This document shows positions 8,441-15,497 of a stretch of 64,000 bases of DNA, in pieces (positions within the stretch are counted from its first letter, which is position 1; the number at the start of each line of letters is the position of its first letter). Position numbers and translations under genes: made by a program. The notes under the pieces are model-generated. The model had not been told where the DNA came from. It made no database searches and saw nothing but the letters and a program-made list of their open reading frames with translations. This DNA comes from RGIG3009 sp045630285. GTDB taxonomy: Bacteria; Bacillota; Clostridia; Oscillospirales; Acutalibacteraceae. The stretch covers positions 18,029 through 82,028 of the forward strand of contig JAZQSX010000063.1 of assembly GCA_045630285.1 (NCBI GenBank). The letters are read 5' to 3'.

Positions 8441-9094
8441 ATGTCGCAGAATTCCGTGGAGCTGACTGCGGTAGCCGAGGCGCTGCGTCGCAACAATATG
8501 GAGACGTTCTGCGTGGACACTGCCGCTGAGGTGGTTCCGCTCTTAAAAACGCTGCTCCAATCGGGTGATACGGTGGCCGTGGGTGGCTCCCGCTCGCTGG
8601 ACGAGTGCGGTGTTTTGCCGTTTTTGCGCAGCGGAGAGTATCGGTTTTTGGATCGTTACGCTCCGGGCCTGTCCGCAGATCAGGTGCGTGATGTTTTTGT
8701 GCAAAGCCTGGGTGCCGATGCGTATTTGTGCTCTGCCAACGCCGTTACCGAACGTGGCGAAGTGTACTGCGTTGACGGAAACGGCAACCGTATTGCTGCG
8801 CTGTGCTTTGGCCCGAAATCGGTAATTCTGGTGGTCGGCTGCAACAAAATCGTAGCGGATCTGAACGAGGCGCAGCAGCGTGTCAAAACGCTGGCGGCGC
8901 CGAAGAATACAGCGCGTCTACACTGTGCGACCCCGTGTGCTTCAACCGGTGTTTGTTTTGGAGCTGATGGCGAGTTTTGCACCGATGGGTGCTCGACGGA
9001 CGCGCGCATCTGTTGTTCGTATCTGACTTTGGGGAAGCAGCGCACCCCGGGGCGCATTAAAGTGGTGCTTGTTGCTGAGCCGCTTGGCTTTTGA
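8441..9094 (+). CDS. LUD domain protein (LutC/YkgG-like)
   Basis: The 217-residue protein has the features of the LUD (DUF162) family: DTVAVGGSRSLDECGVLPF near the N-terminal third, then DAYLCSANAVTERGEVYCVDG and KSVILVVGCNKIVADLNEA. Related proteins act in lactate utilisation (LutB/LutC), but stand-alone LUD proteins like this one are of unknown function. The C-terminal half has a run of cysteines (HCATPCASTGVCF, FCTDGCSTDARICC) that could bind metal. No other lut genes are nearby, so a role in lactate use is not supported by context. Confidence 0.85.
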   Translation: MSQNSVELTAVAEALRRNNMETFCVDTAAEVVPLLKTLLQSGDTVAVGGSRSLDECGVLPFLRSGEYRFLDRYAPGLSADQVRDVFVQSLGADAYLCSANAVTERGEVYCVDGNGNRIAALCFGPKSVILVVGCNKIVADLNEAQQRVKTLAAPKNTARLHCATPCASTGVCFGADGEFCTDGCSTDARICCSYLTLGKQRTPGRIKVVLVAEPLGF

Positions 9095-9200
9095 GATAAC
9101 AAATTGTTGTTTAAAGGCGATTTTTTGGATGCCGATGCTGTGATCTTCGACCAGATTAAGCTTTGACAGGTCCGGATATCGAATTTTGAGGAAGATGATT

Positions 9201-10370
9201 ATGCTTCAGTATGATACTTTGAATTATGTGGTAGCTCTGCGCCGTGAACTGCACCAGTATCCGGAGATCGGTTTCGACTTGCCTAAGACCTTGGCGGTTG
9301 TCCACCGTGAGCTGGATAACATGGGCATCCCCTACACCGGTGAGTTTGGTCAAAGCAGTGTTGTAGCTACCATCAATCCGGAGTGTAAGGGTGTCACTAT
9401 CGGTATCCGTGGCGATATGGATGGCCTGCCTATGCAGGAGGAAACCGGTTTACCGTTTGCTTCCAAGATTCCCGGACAGCAGCATGCCTGCGGTCACGAT
9501 GCCCACACAGCAATGCTGCTGGGTGTTGCTAAGGAACTGAAGGCACGAGAAAAGGAGCTTTCCTGTCGGGTGAAGCTTCTCTTTACCCCCGCCGAGGAAT
9601 ACATCGAGCCCGGCTGCAAGCAGCTCTCTGAGAACGGCGTGATGGATGACATCGACTTTGCTGTTGCCTGTCATGTAGGCCCTGATCTCGAAACAGGTAA
9701 GATTGGTCTGATTCCCAGTGGCGGCACCGGTGCCAACTCTATGGGCTTTACCGTGGAATTCTTCGGCACTTCCAGCCATGCCGCTTCCCAGCAGAAGGGA
9801 AAGGATGCCATCGCTATGGCGGTGGAGGCGTATACGGCTATGGAAATAATGGTCGCCAAGGAGTTTGCACCAACGGCACCCCGCCTGTTCAACATCGGCG
9901 CCTTCCACGGCGGTGAAACCAATAATATCATCTGCAATTATTGTAGGATCTTCGGCTCTGCCCGTGCCCACAGTGATGAGGACAGCGAGAAATTGATCAC
10001 CCGCGTCCGTGAGATCTGTGAGGGCATCGCAAAGATGAACGGTGGCGAAGCAAAGGTCACTATCAATAAGTTCCTGCCCTTTGTGCTCAATGATGAGACG
10101 GTGGCGAAAAAGCTTCGGGACTCTGCTGAACAGGTGGTAGGCGAGGGCAATGTGGTTGTTCCCGGTAGAGGCTTGGGCGGTGAGGACTTCGGGTTTCTGT
10201 CCCGAAAAAAACCTTGTGCCTTCTTCCGGTTGGGCAGCCGCTGTGGAGAATCTACCTCCTATCCTTTGCATACCGTGAAATTCGATCTGGATGAAAACGC
10301 CTTGTCCATTGGCGTGCGGATATTCCTGCAATTTGTTTTGGATAACCAGAAAGGAATGGTTTTTAAATGA
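9201..10370 (+). CDS. M20 family metallopeptidase/amidohydrolase
   Basis: Predicted zinc-dependent amidohydrolase of the M20D type (hippurate or N-acyl amino acid hydrolase group). Motifs in order: LRRELHQYPEIGFDLPKT near the N-terminus, RGDMDGLPMQEETG, HACGHDAHTAMLLG (metal ligands), FTPAEEYIEPGC (catalytic Glu), VACHVGP, SSHAA in the dimerisation domain and GGEDFGF near the C-terminus. ATG 9201 is chosen because the GAGGA site at 9188-9192 is well spaced for it and too close to the upstream ATG at 9195. Length is 389 residues. The ATGA overlap with the CapA-like gene implies a two-gene operon. The substrate is unknown. Confidence 0.9.
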   Translation: MLQYDTLNYVVALRRELHQYPEIGFDLPKTLAVVHRELDNMGIPYTGEFGQSSVVATINPECKGVTIGIRGDMDGLPMQEETGLPFASKIPGQQHACGHDAHTAMLLGVAKELKAREKELSCRVKLLFTPAEEYIEPGCKQLSENGVMDDIDFAVACHVGPDLETGKIGLIPSGGTGANSMGFTVEFFGTSSHAASQQKGKDAIAMAVEAYTAMEIMVAKEFAPTAPRLFNIGAFHGGETNNIICNYCRIFGSARAHSDEDSEKLITRVREICEGIAKMNGGEAKVTINKFLPFVLNDETVAKKLRDSAEQVVGEGNVVVPGRGLGGEDFGFLSRKKPCAFFRLGSRCGESTSYPLHTVKFDLDENALSIGVRIFLQFVLDNQKGMVFK

Positions 10371-11674
10371 AGTTTGTAGCGGTCGGTGACGCACTGATTC
10401 TGCGCCGCATCCCGGGAACTTACCCCGGCTTTGAGCAGGTTCGTGACTGGATCAACCAGGCCGATGCTAAATATTTCAACCTGGAGACCACCCTCCATCG
10501 GGAAGGCGAGTGTTTCGCCTTTTCAACCCATGGCGGTTCCTATCTCAGAAGTGAGCCGGAAGTGCTGGAGGACTGCAAGCGCTATGGCTTCAACATGACC
10601 TCCTTTTGTAACAACCATACCATGGACTATGCTTATGACGGTCTGACCAAGACGCTGGATCATGTGACAGCCAGTGGTCTTGTCCATGCCGGCGTAGGAA
10701 GAAACCTGGACCAAGCGGCAGCGCCTGCCTACCTGGAGGCTGTGGGTGGCAGAATCGCTATGATCGCCATGACCACCACCTGTAACTGCGATTTCAATAA
10801 TATCGGCATTGCCGGTCAGCAGGCCCGCCGTGTCCCCGGCCGTCCCGGGGTGAATCAGCTGCGCTATAAGGAGACCGTCGTTATTACCCCGGAGCAGATG
10901 AGGGTTATCAAGGAAATCGCCGAACAGACCCATATCAACGCGGCGGAAGATATTTCTCGTCTCGAGGGTTACCGAGATCCCCTGCCGGAGGGTCAGTGCC
11001 CGATCACTAAGTATGTGAACTTTAAGGAAGGACCCGAGCCCAAGTACGAGGCTGTGTGCGACAAACGTGACCTGGCACGACTGGAAAAGGCTATCTTTGA
11101 GGCTCAGCTCCAGGCAGACTACATCGTACTGAGTATCCACTCCCACCAGGTCAGCGGTACTTCCAAAGAGATTCCCTCCGACTACCTGAAGGAGTGCGCT
11201 AAGTTTGCTATCGACCACGGTTGTGATGCTGTTATCGGTCACGGGCCCCATCTGCTGCGGCCGGTGGAGATCTACAAAGGCAAGCCGATTTTCTACTCTT
11301 TGGGCGACTTTATCCTTAACAACGAGAATATACCCTATAGTCCTGAGGAATACTACGAGGCCAAGGGTATGACCTCCGATGATACTATGCATGAGCTGTT
11401 CCGCAAACGCTCTGCCAACTTTACCCGGGGTCTGCAGACCGATCGGAGGATGTTTGAGTCCGTAATTCCTCTGTGGGAGATGGATGAAAACGGCAAGCTG
11501 GTGAGCCTGAAGATGATGGCTATCGAACTTGGCTTTGGTTTGCCTCGTAGCCGTGGTGGTATGCCTGCTCCTGCCAAAGACGGTGTCATCCTGGAGCGCT
11601 TGAAGGAAATGAGTGAATCCTACGGCACAAAGATGGAAATCAATGGCAATATAGCTACTGTGATTTTGGATTAA
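10367..11674 (+). CDS. CapA family protein (PGA_cap metallophosphatase-like)
   Basis: The 435-residue protein matches the CapA/PGA_cap family. It begins MKFVAVGDALILRR, has KYFNLETTL and FNMTSFCNNHTMDYAYDGL, and near the C-terminus VLSIHSHQVSG, HGCDAVIGHGPHLLRPVEIYKGKPIFYSLGDF (separate conserved blocks). These blocks form the calcineurin-like active site of proteins related to poly-gamma-glutamate synthesis protein CapA. No signal peptide or membrane anchor is visible, unlike true CapA, and no capBC genes are nearby, so capsule synthesis is not implied. Pairing with an amidohydrolase hints at metabolism of an acylated or amide-linked compound. Confidence 0.85.
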   Translation: MKFVAVGDALILRRIPGTYPGFEQVRDWINQADAKYFNLETTLHREGECFAFSTHGGSYLRSEPEVLEDCKRYGFNMTSFCNNHTMDYAYDGLTKTLDHVTASGLVHAGVGRNLDQAAAPAYLEAVGGRIAMIAMTTTCNCDFNNIGIAGQQARRVPGRPGVNQLRYKETVVITPEQMRVIKEIAEQTHINAAEDISRLEGYRDPLPEGQCPITKYVNFKEGPEPKYEAVCDKRDLARLEKAIFEAQLQADYIVLSIHSHQVSGTSKEIPSDYLKECAKFAIDHGCDAVIGHGPHLLRPVEIYKGKPIFYSLGDFILNNENIPYSPEEYYEAKGMTSDDTMHELFRKRSANFTRGLQTDRRMFESVIPLWEMDENGKLVSLKMMAIELGFGLPRSRGGMPAPAKDGVILERLKEMSESYGTKMEINGNIATVILD

Positions 11675-11760
11675 AAATGCGATACGCAAACACGCATCGT
11701 GCTTTTTACCGCAAAAGTAGCGCAAATCATAACGACAATTGTTTTGCAAATTCCCAATTT

Positions 11761-11797
11761 ACCGACATTGTACAGACCGTACAATGTCGGTATTTTT
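11761..11797 (+). terminator. rho-independent terminator after the CapA-like gene
   Basis: A 13-bp perfect stem, ACCGACATTGTAC (11761-11773) with GTACAATGTCGGT (11779-11791), a 5-base loop and ATTTTT at 11792-11797. Confidence 0.85.
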
Positions 11798-11894
11798 CAG
11801 TATGGCAAAACTTTTTGTGGGTAAGCTGAAAAAGTGTGCCCATACTAGATATAGTGTTTTTTTAGAAAAAAAGAGCGGTTTTTTTAGAAAATGT

Positions 11895-11922
11895 TTGATT
11901 TTTCAAAAAAATGTGATATACT
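11895..11922 (+). promoter_or_regulatory. sigma-A type promoter for murA with extended -10
   Basis: TTGATT at 11895-11900, 16 bases of spacer, TATACT at 11917-11922, with the TG of an extended -10 at 11914-11915. Predicted start near 11929 gives a leader of about 85 bases before the murA TTG. Confidence 0.65.
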
Positions 11923-12015
11923 GTTTTATGGAATAAAGTAAGGGGAGAGTTCTGCCCTTTTTTACATGACCATCCTACATAGCAGAGACTATTACGCTTG
12001 CGGGGAGTGGGTATT

Positions 12016-13302
12016 TTGGATAAGTATGTTATCAGCGGCGGTCATCGCTTGACCGGAACTGTCGACATCAGCGGCGCCAAGAACGCCGTGGTGGCGATTT
12101 TGCCGGCAGCGGTGTTGGCCAACGGCGTGTGCCGCATTGAGAATATTCCGTGTATTGCTGATGTTGAAACCGCTTTGGAGATCTTGGATTCTCTGGGCGC
12201 CGAGGTGCGGCGCATCGATAACCACACCGTGGAGATCGACTCTCGCACTATCGTGACGCAGACGGTTCCGCACGATCTGGCGAAGAAGATGCGTGCATCG
12301 TACTACTTCATTGGTGCGTTGCTTGGTCGCTTCGGCAAGGCCAGTGTACCGATGCCGGGCGGTTGCTATTTCGGCGTTCGTCCGATCGATCAGCATCTCA
12401 AGGGCTTCACCTCGCTTGGTGCGCAGGTGCTTCCTATGGAAAACGGCATGATCAATGCCCGTGCGGACAAGCTCGTCGGTAATTCCGTGTATTTGGATAT
12501 GGTGTCGGTCGGTGCGACGGTGAACATTATGTTGGCTGCCGTGTACGCCGAGGGGACAACCGTGATTGAGAACGCCGCCAAGGAACCGCACATTGTTGAC
12601 CTGGCGAACTTCCTGAACTCAATGGGTGCGGATATTCGCGGTGCCGGTACTGACGTGATCAAGGTGCGTGGTGTCAGCCGTTTGTACGGTGCGACCTATT
12701 CGATCATTCCCGATCAGATCGAGGCCGGTACGTATATGGCGGCTGCGGTGGCGACGGGCGGTGATGTCACGGTTCGCAACGTGATCCCCAAGCATTTGGA
12801 ATCTATCACTGCCAAGCTGCAGGAGATGGGTGCCGAGATTGAGGAGTTTGATGAAGAGATCCGTGTGTCGGCTTCCGGAAGAATGCGTCATTGCAACGTG
12901 AAAACGATGCCGCATCCCGGCTTCCCGACCGATATGCAACCTCAGATTGCCGTATTGCTGTCCGTGGCGGAAGGCACCAGCATCATCAACGAGGGCGTTT
13001 GGGAGAATCGCTTCCGTTACGTGGATGAACTGCGGCGTATGGGTGCGGATATCCAGGTGGACGGCAAGCTGGCTGTTATTCAGGGCGTTCCGGCGCTGAC
13101 GGCGGCTCCCGTTAAAGCGATGGATCTGCGTGCCGGTGCGGCAATGGTGATTGCGGCAATGGCGGCAAAGGGCGTTACCGAGATCGAGGATATCCAATAC
13201 ATCGAGCGCGGCTACGAGGATTTGGTAGAAAAGCTACGGGGCCTTGGTGCCGATATTCGGCGCATCTCCGAGGAAGAGCCGGCTTTTCAATCGGCACAAT
13301 AA
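12016..13302 (+). CDS. murA: UDP-N-acetylglucosamine 1-carboxyvinyltransferase
   Basis: First committed step of peptidoglycan synthesis: transfers enolpyruvate from PEP to UDP-GlcNAc. The TTG at 12016 is the preferred start, placed about 8 bases after GGGGAG, giving MDKYVISGGHRLTGTVDISG. The conserved K22-N23 pair (SGAKNA) is present. The catalytic and fosfomycin-target cysteine is C117 in PGGCYFGVRP. The EPT-synthase repeats follow, ending GYEDLVEKLRGLGADI. Length is 428 residues. It sits between its own promoter and a strong terminator, so it is probably monocistronic. Confidence 0.96.
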   Translation: MDKYVISGGHRLTGTVDISGAKNAVVAILPAAVLANGVCRIENIPCIADVETALEILDSLGAEVRRIDNHTVEIDSRTIVTQTVPHDLAKKMRASYYFIGALLGRFGKASVPMPGGCYFGVRPIDQHLKGFTSLGAQVLPMENGMINARADKLVGNSVYLDMVSVGATVNIMLAAVYAEGTTVIENAAKEPHIVDLANFLNSMGADIRGAGTDVIKVRGVSRLYGATYSIIPDQIEAGTYMAAAVATGGDVTVRNVIPKHLESITAKLQEMGAEIEEFDEEIRVSASGRMRHCNVKTMPHPGFPTDMQPQIAVLLSVAEGTSIINEGVWENRFRYVDELRRMGADIQVDGKLAVIQGVPALTAAPVKAMDLRAGAAMVIAAMAAKGVTEIEDIQYIERGYEDLVEKLRGLGADIRRISEEEPAFQSAQ

Positions 13303-13313
13303 CAAGAGGTTAG

Positions 13314-13347
13314 CGGCGCACACCAAGTGAGTGTGCGCCGTTTTTTT
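13314..13347 (+). terminator. rho-independent terminator after murA
   Basis: A 10-bp stem, CGGCGCACAC (13314-13323) with GTGTGCGCCG (13331-13340), a 7-base loop and seven T at 13341-13347. Confidence 0.9.
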
Positions 13348-13363
13348 CGGAAAGGAATGGAGC

Positions 13364-14152
13364 ATGGCACGTTTTTGTCCGTTGTTTAGCGGCAGTAGCG
13401 GAAATTGTTTATATGTCGGCAGTGCCACCGATGGATTGCTGATCGATGCGGGCGTCAGTGCCCGCCGTATCGAGCGTGCCTTATGGGAGCGGGAGATCGA
13501 TCCTGCCAGCATTCGTGCGGTGCTGGTGACACACGAGCACGTCGATCACATCAGCGGTTTGCGTGTGTTTTGCAAGAGATTTCACATTCCGGTGTATGCT
13601 TCGCCGGGCACCTGCGCCGTATTGCGGCAGGAAAATCTGCTGGAACCGACGACGCTGTGCTTCCCTGTGACCGAATCGTTCGGTATCGGTGAGTTCACGG
13701 TGACACCGTTTCCCACCTCGCACGATTGCCGTGAAAGCTGCGGATACCGTATCGTGTTGCCCGACGGCCGTCGGGTCGGCGTGGCTACTGACCTCGGCGT
13801 GATGACGCAGGCGGTGCGTGACGGGCTGTTGGGGTGCGATTTGATACATATTGAAGCCAACCACGACGTACGGATGCTGGAAAACGGTCCGTACCCGTAT
13901 CCGTTGAAGCGGCGGATCCTGTCTGCCGGCGGTCACTTGTCCAACGAAGCGTGTGCCCGTGAGCTGCCCGCATTGGTGCGTGGCGGAACGACACGCATCG
14001 TGTTGGGACACATCAGCCATGAAAACAATCTTCCCGATCTCGCATACACTACCGCACAGTCTGAGTTGACGGCGTGTGGGCTGGTGGAGAACATCGATTA
14101 TGTGTTGCAAACGGCAGCGTCGGAATGTGAGCGGTCGTATACCGTATTTTGA
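13364..14152 (+). CDS. MBL-fold metallohydrolase, WalJ/YycJ-like
   Basis: ATG 13364 is chosen after AAAGGA; an upstream in-frame frame extends into the murA terminator. The protein begins MARFCPLFSGSSGNCLYVG and has the metallo-beta-lactamase motif THEHVDHISGL near residues 57-67, then TSHDCRESCGYRI, VGVATDLG, HIEANHDVRML and HLSNEAC. This is the pattern of WalJ/YycJ, a predicted exonuclease-like MBL protein linked in Bacilli to the WalKR cell wall regulators. No walRK genes are nearby; here it precedes rlmH, which is also its neighbour in many Firmicutes. Confidence 0.88.
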   Translation: MARFCPLFSGSSGNCLYVGSATDGLLIDAGVSARRIERALWEREIDPASIRAVLVTHEHVDHISGLRVFCKRFHIPVYASPGTCAVLRQENLLEPTTLCFPVTESFGIGEFTVTPFPTSHDCRESCGYRIVLPDGRRVGVATDLGVMTQAVRDGLLGCDLIHIEANHDVRMLENGPYPYPLKRRILSAGGHLSNEACARELPALVRGGTTRIVLGHISHENNLPDLAYTTAQSELTACGLVENIDYVLQTAASECERSYTVF

Positions 14153-14164
14153 GGAGGCAGTGTT

Positions 14165-14647
14165 GTGCTGACTGTGACGGTGGCTTGCGTCGGTAAGCTG
14201 AAAGAAGCCTACTGGCGTGAAGCGTGTGCAGAATACCAAAAACGGTTGTCGGCGTTCTGTCGGCTGCAGATTGTGGAGGTGGCGGAGGAGCGCTTACCGG
14301 ACGATCCTTCGGCGGCGCAGATCGAAGCGGCGATTGATGCGGAGGGGCAGCGGCTGCTGTCCCGCATTCCGGCAGGCGCAGCAGTGGTGGCACTGTGCAT
14401 TGAAGGTAAGGAAATGCCCTCCGAGGCCTTGTCGAAGCAGCTGTCGCAATGGACAGTGGACGGCGTCAGCCACGTCGTGTTCGTTATCGGTGGTTCATTT
14501 GGGCTCTCGAATGCCGTCAAGCGAGAGGCACGACTGCGGCTTTCTTTTTCGCCGATGACATTCCCGCATCAACTAGCACGTATACTGGTGTTGGAACAGG
14601 TATACCGTGCGTTTCATATTGCATCCGGTGGGAAATATCACAAATAA
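14165..14647 (+). CDS. rlmH: 23S rRNA (pseudouridine1915-N3)-methyltransferase
   Basis: SPOUT-class methyltransferase that modifies pseudouridine 1915 in helix 69 of 23S rRNA. It starts at GTG 14165 after GAGGAGGC. Motifs: VACVGKLKEAYWREACAEY at the N-terminus, VVALCIEGKEM, HVVFVIGGSFGLS and the C-terminal SFSPMTFPHQLARILVLEQ block ending in KYHK. At 160 residues it has the normal length. Confidence 0.96.
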   Translation: MLTVTVACVGKLKEAYWREACAEYQKRLSAFCRLQIVEVAEERLPDDPSAAQIEAAIDAEGQRLLSRIPAGAAVVALCIEGKEMPSEALSKQLSQWTVDGVSHVVFVIGGSFGLSNAVKREARLRLSFSPMTFPHQLARILVLEQVYRAFHIASGGKYHK

Positions 14648-14732
14648 GTTTGCTTTCTGTTCATAGGAAGTTCACGGTCGCATGGTATATTGATAACCAA
14701 ACGAGATCAGCGCAGAACGAGAGGGACAGACG

Positions 14733-15179
14733 ATGAATGTTGCCTATTTTTTAACACCGCGCAGTGAAGCAGGGTTTATTTGCGACGAAAGTACCCTGCG
14801 TCAGGGTTTGGAAAAAATGAAGCGCTCGGGGTATACGGCGCTTCCGGTGGTTACAAAAGAGAACAAATACGTCGGAACGGTCAGTGAAGGCGATTTTTTG
14901 TGGTATCTTATGGAGAACGGCGATACGGAAACAACGCCGCTTCGTGTTTTGGAGCGGGCGGCTGTGCGGGATCTCATTCGGTTTGACCGCAATCCGCCCG
15001 TACGCATCACCGCCGATATTCAAGAGCTGGTCGGACGGGCGATGAACCAGAACTTTATCCCGGTAGTGGATGATCTGGGCTCCTTCATCGGTATCGTCAC
15101 ACGTAAGGATATTATTAAACATTTTGCCGGAAATGTCGGCGCTGAGGATGTAGACAGCCGCAAGCATGGCGTATCGTAA
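14733..15179 (+). CDS. tandem CBS domain protein
   Basis: A 148-residue protein made of two CBS motifs. The first is LRQGLEKMKRSGYTALPVV followed by YVGTVSEGDFLW; the second is VGRAMNQNFIPVVDDLG followed by IGIVTRKDII. Such stand-alone CBS pairs usually bind adenine nucleotides and act as energy sensors or regulatory subunits; the partner is not evident. The 85 bases upstream contain no clear promoter that I could define. A ZapA-like gene follows after 18 bases. Confidence 0.85.
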   Translation: MNVAYFLTPRSEAGFICDESTLRQGLEKMKRSGYTALPVVTKENKYVGTVSEGDFLWYLMENGDTETTPLRVLERAAVRDLIRFDRNPPVRITADIQELVGRAMNQNFIPVVDDLGSFIGIVTRKDIIKHFAGNVGAEDVDSRKHGVS

Positions 15180-15197
15180 TAAAGGGAGGAACAGCAA

Positions 15198-15497
15198 ATG
15201 GGACGTAATCGTGTAAAGATGACGATTGCCGGAACGGAGTATACCGTGGTATCGGAGGAGCCGGCACTGTACATGTTGCAGGTGGGCTGTGATCTGGACA
15301 ATGACCTGCGGGATATGATGAAGAAAAACCCGAGCTTGACACCGACGATGGCGGCTGTGTTGACGGCGATCAACGACCGTGATCGCCTGAACAAAGCGGA
15401 GGAAGCGGCGGACAATCTGCGGGATCAGCTGCGTGAATATCTGGAGGAAAATGCCGTTTTGCGTACCGAACTGGAGCGGTTGCGTCGTCGTGGGTAA
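15198..15497 (+). CDS. zapA: ZapA-like cell division protein
   Basis: A 99-residue protein beginning MGRNRVKMTIAGTEYTVVSEE, the N-terminal beta strands typical of ZapA, followed by a long helix with NDRDRLNKAEEAADNLRDQL and a Leu/Glu-rich coiled coil to the end. ZapA promotes bundling of FtsZ filaments at the division septum. The call rests on this layout and on the location directly before a U32 peptidase gene, common in Clostridia. The end overlaps the U32 start by 8 bases. Confidence 0.8.
   Translation: MGRNRVKMTIAGTEYTVVSEEPALYMLQVGCDLDNDLRDMMKKNPSLTPTMAAVLTAINDRDRLNKAEEAADNLRDQLREYLEENAVLRTELERLRRRG

Larger units (their letters stand above)
11675..12015 (+). other. AT-rich intergenic region between CapA-like gene and murA
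   Basis: About 340 bases without a convincing gene. It holds a strong hairpin terminator (11761-11797), an AT-rich stretch, the murA promoter (11895-11922) and a small leader hairpin (AAGGG at 11940-11944 pairing with CCCTT at 11955-11959, then T residues). A 65-codon open frame within it overlaps the terminator and has no ribosome binding site. Confidence 0.7.

Noticed and set aside
9155..9190. Stretch resembling a cloning polylinker (AAGCTT followed later by GATATCGAATT)
   Set aside because: Only partial similarity, with intervening bases that differ from common vectors; flanking sequence is continuous coding context, so coincidence is more likely than vector contamination.
10523..11749. 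408-codon minus-strand frame across the CapA-like gene
   Set aside because: Antisense shadow; the CapA-like motifs on the plus strand are convincing.
11739..11936. 65-codon open frame between the CapA-like gene and murA
   Set aside because: It spans a strong terminator, has no ribosome binding site, and its composition (Phe, Lys, Cys rich) is that of translated AT-rich non-coding DNA.
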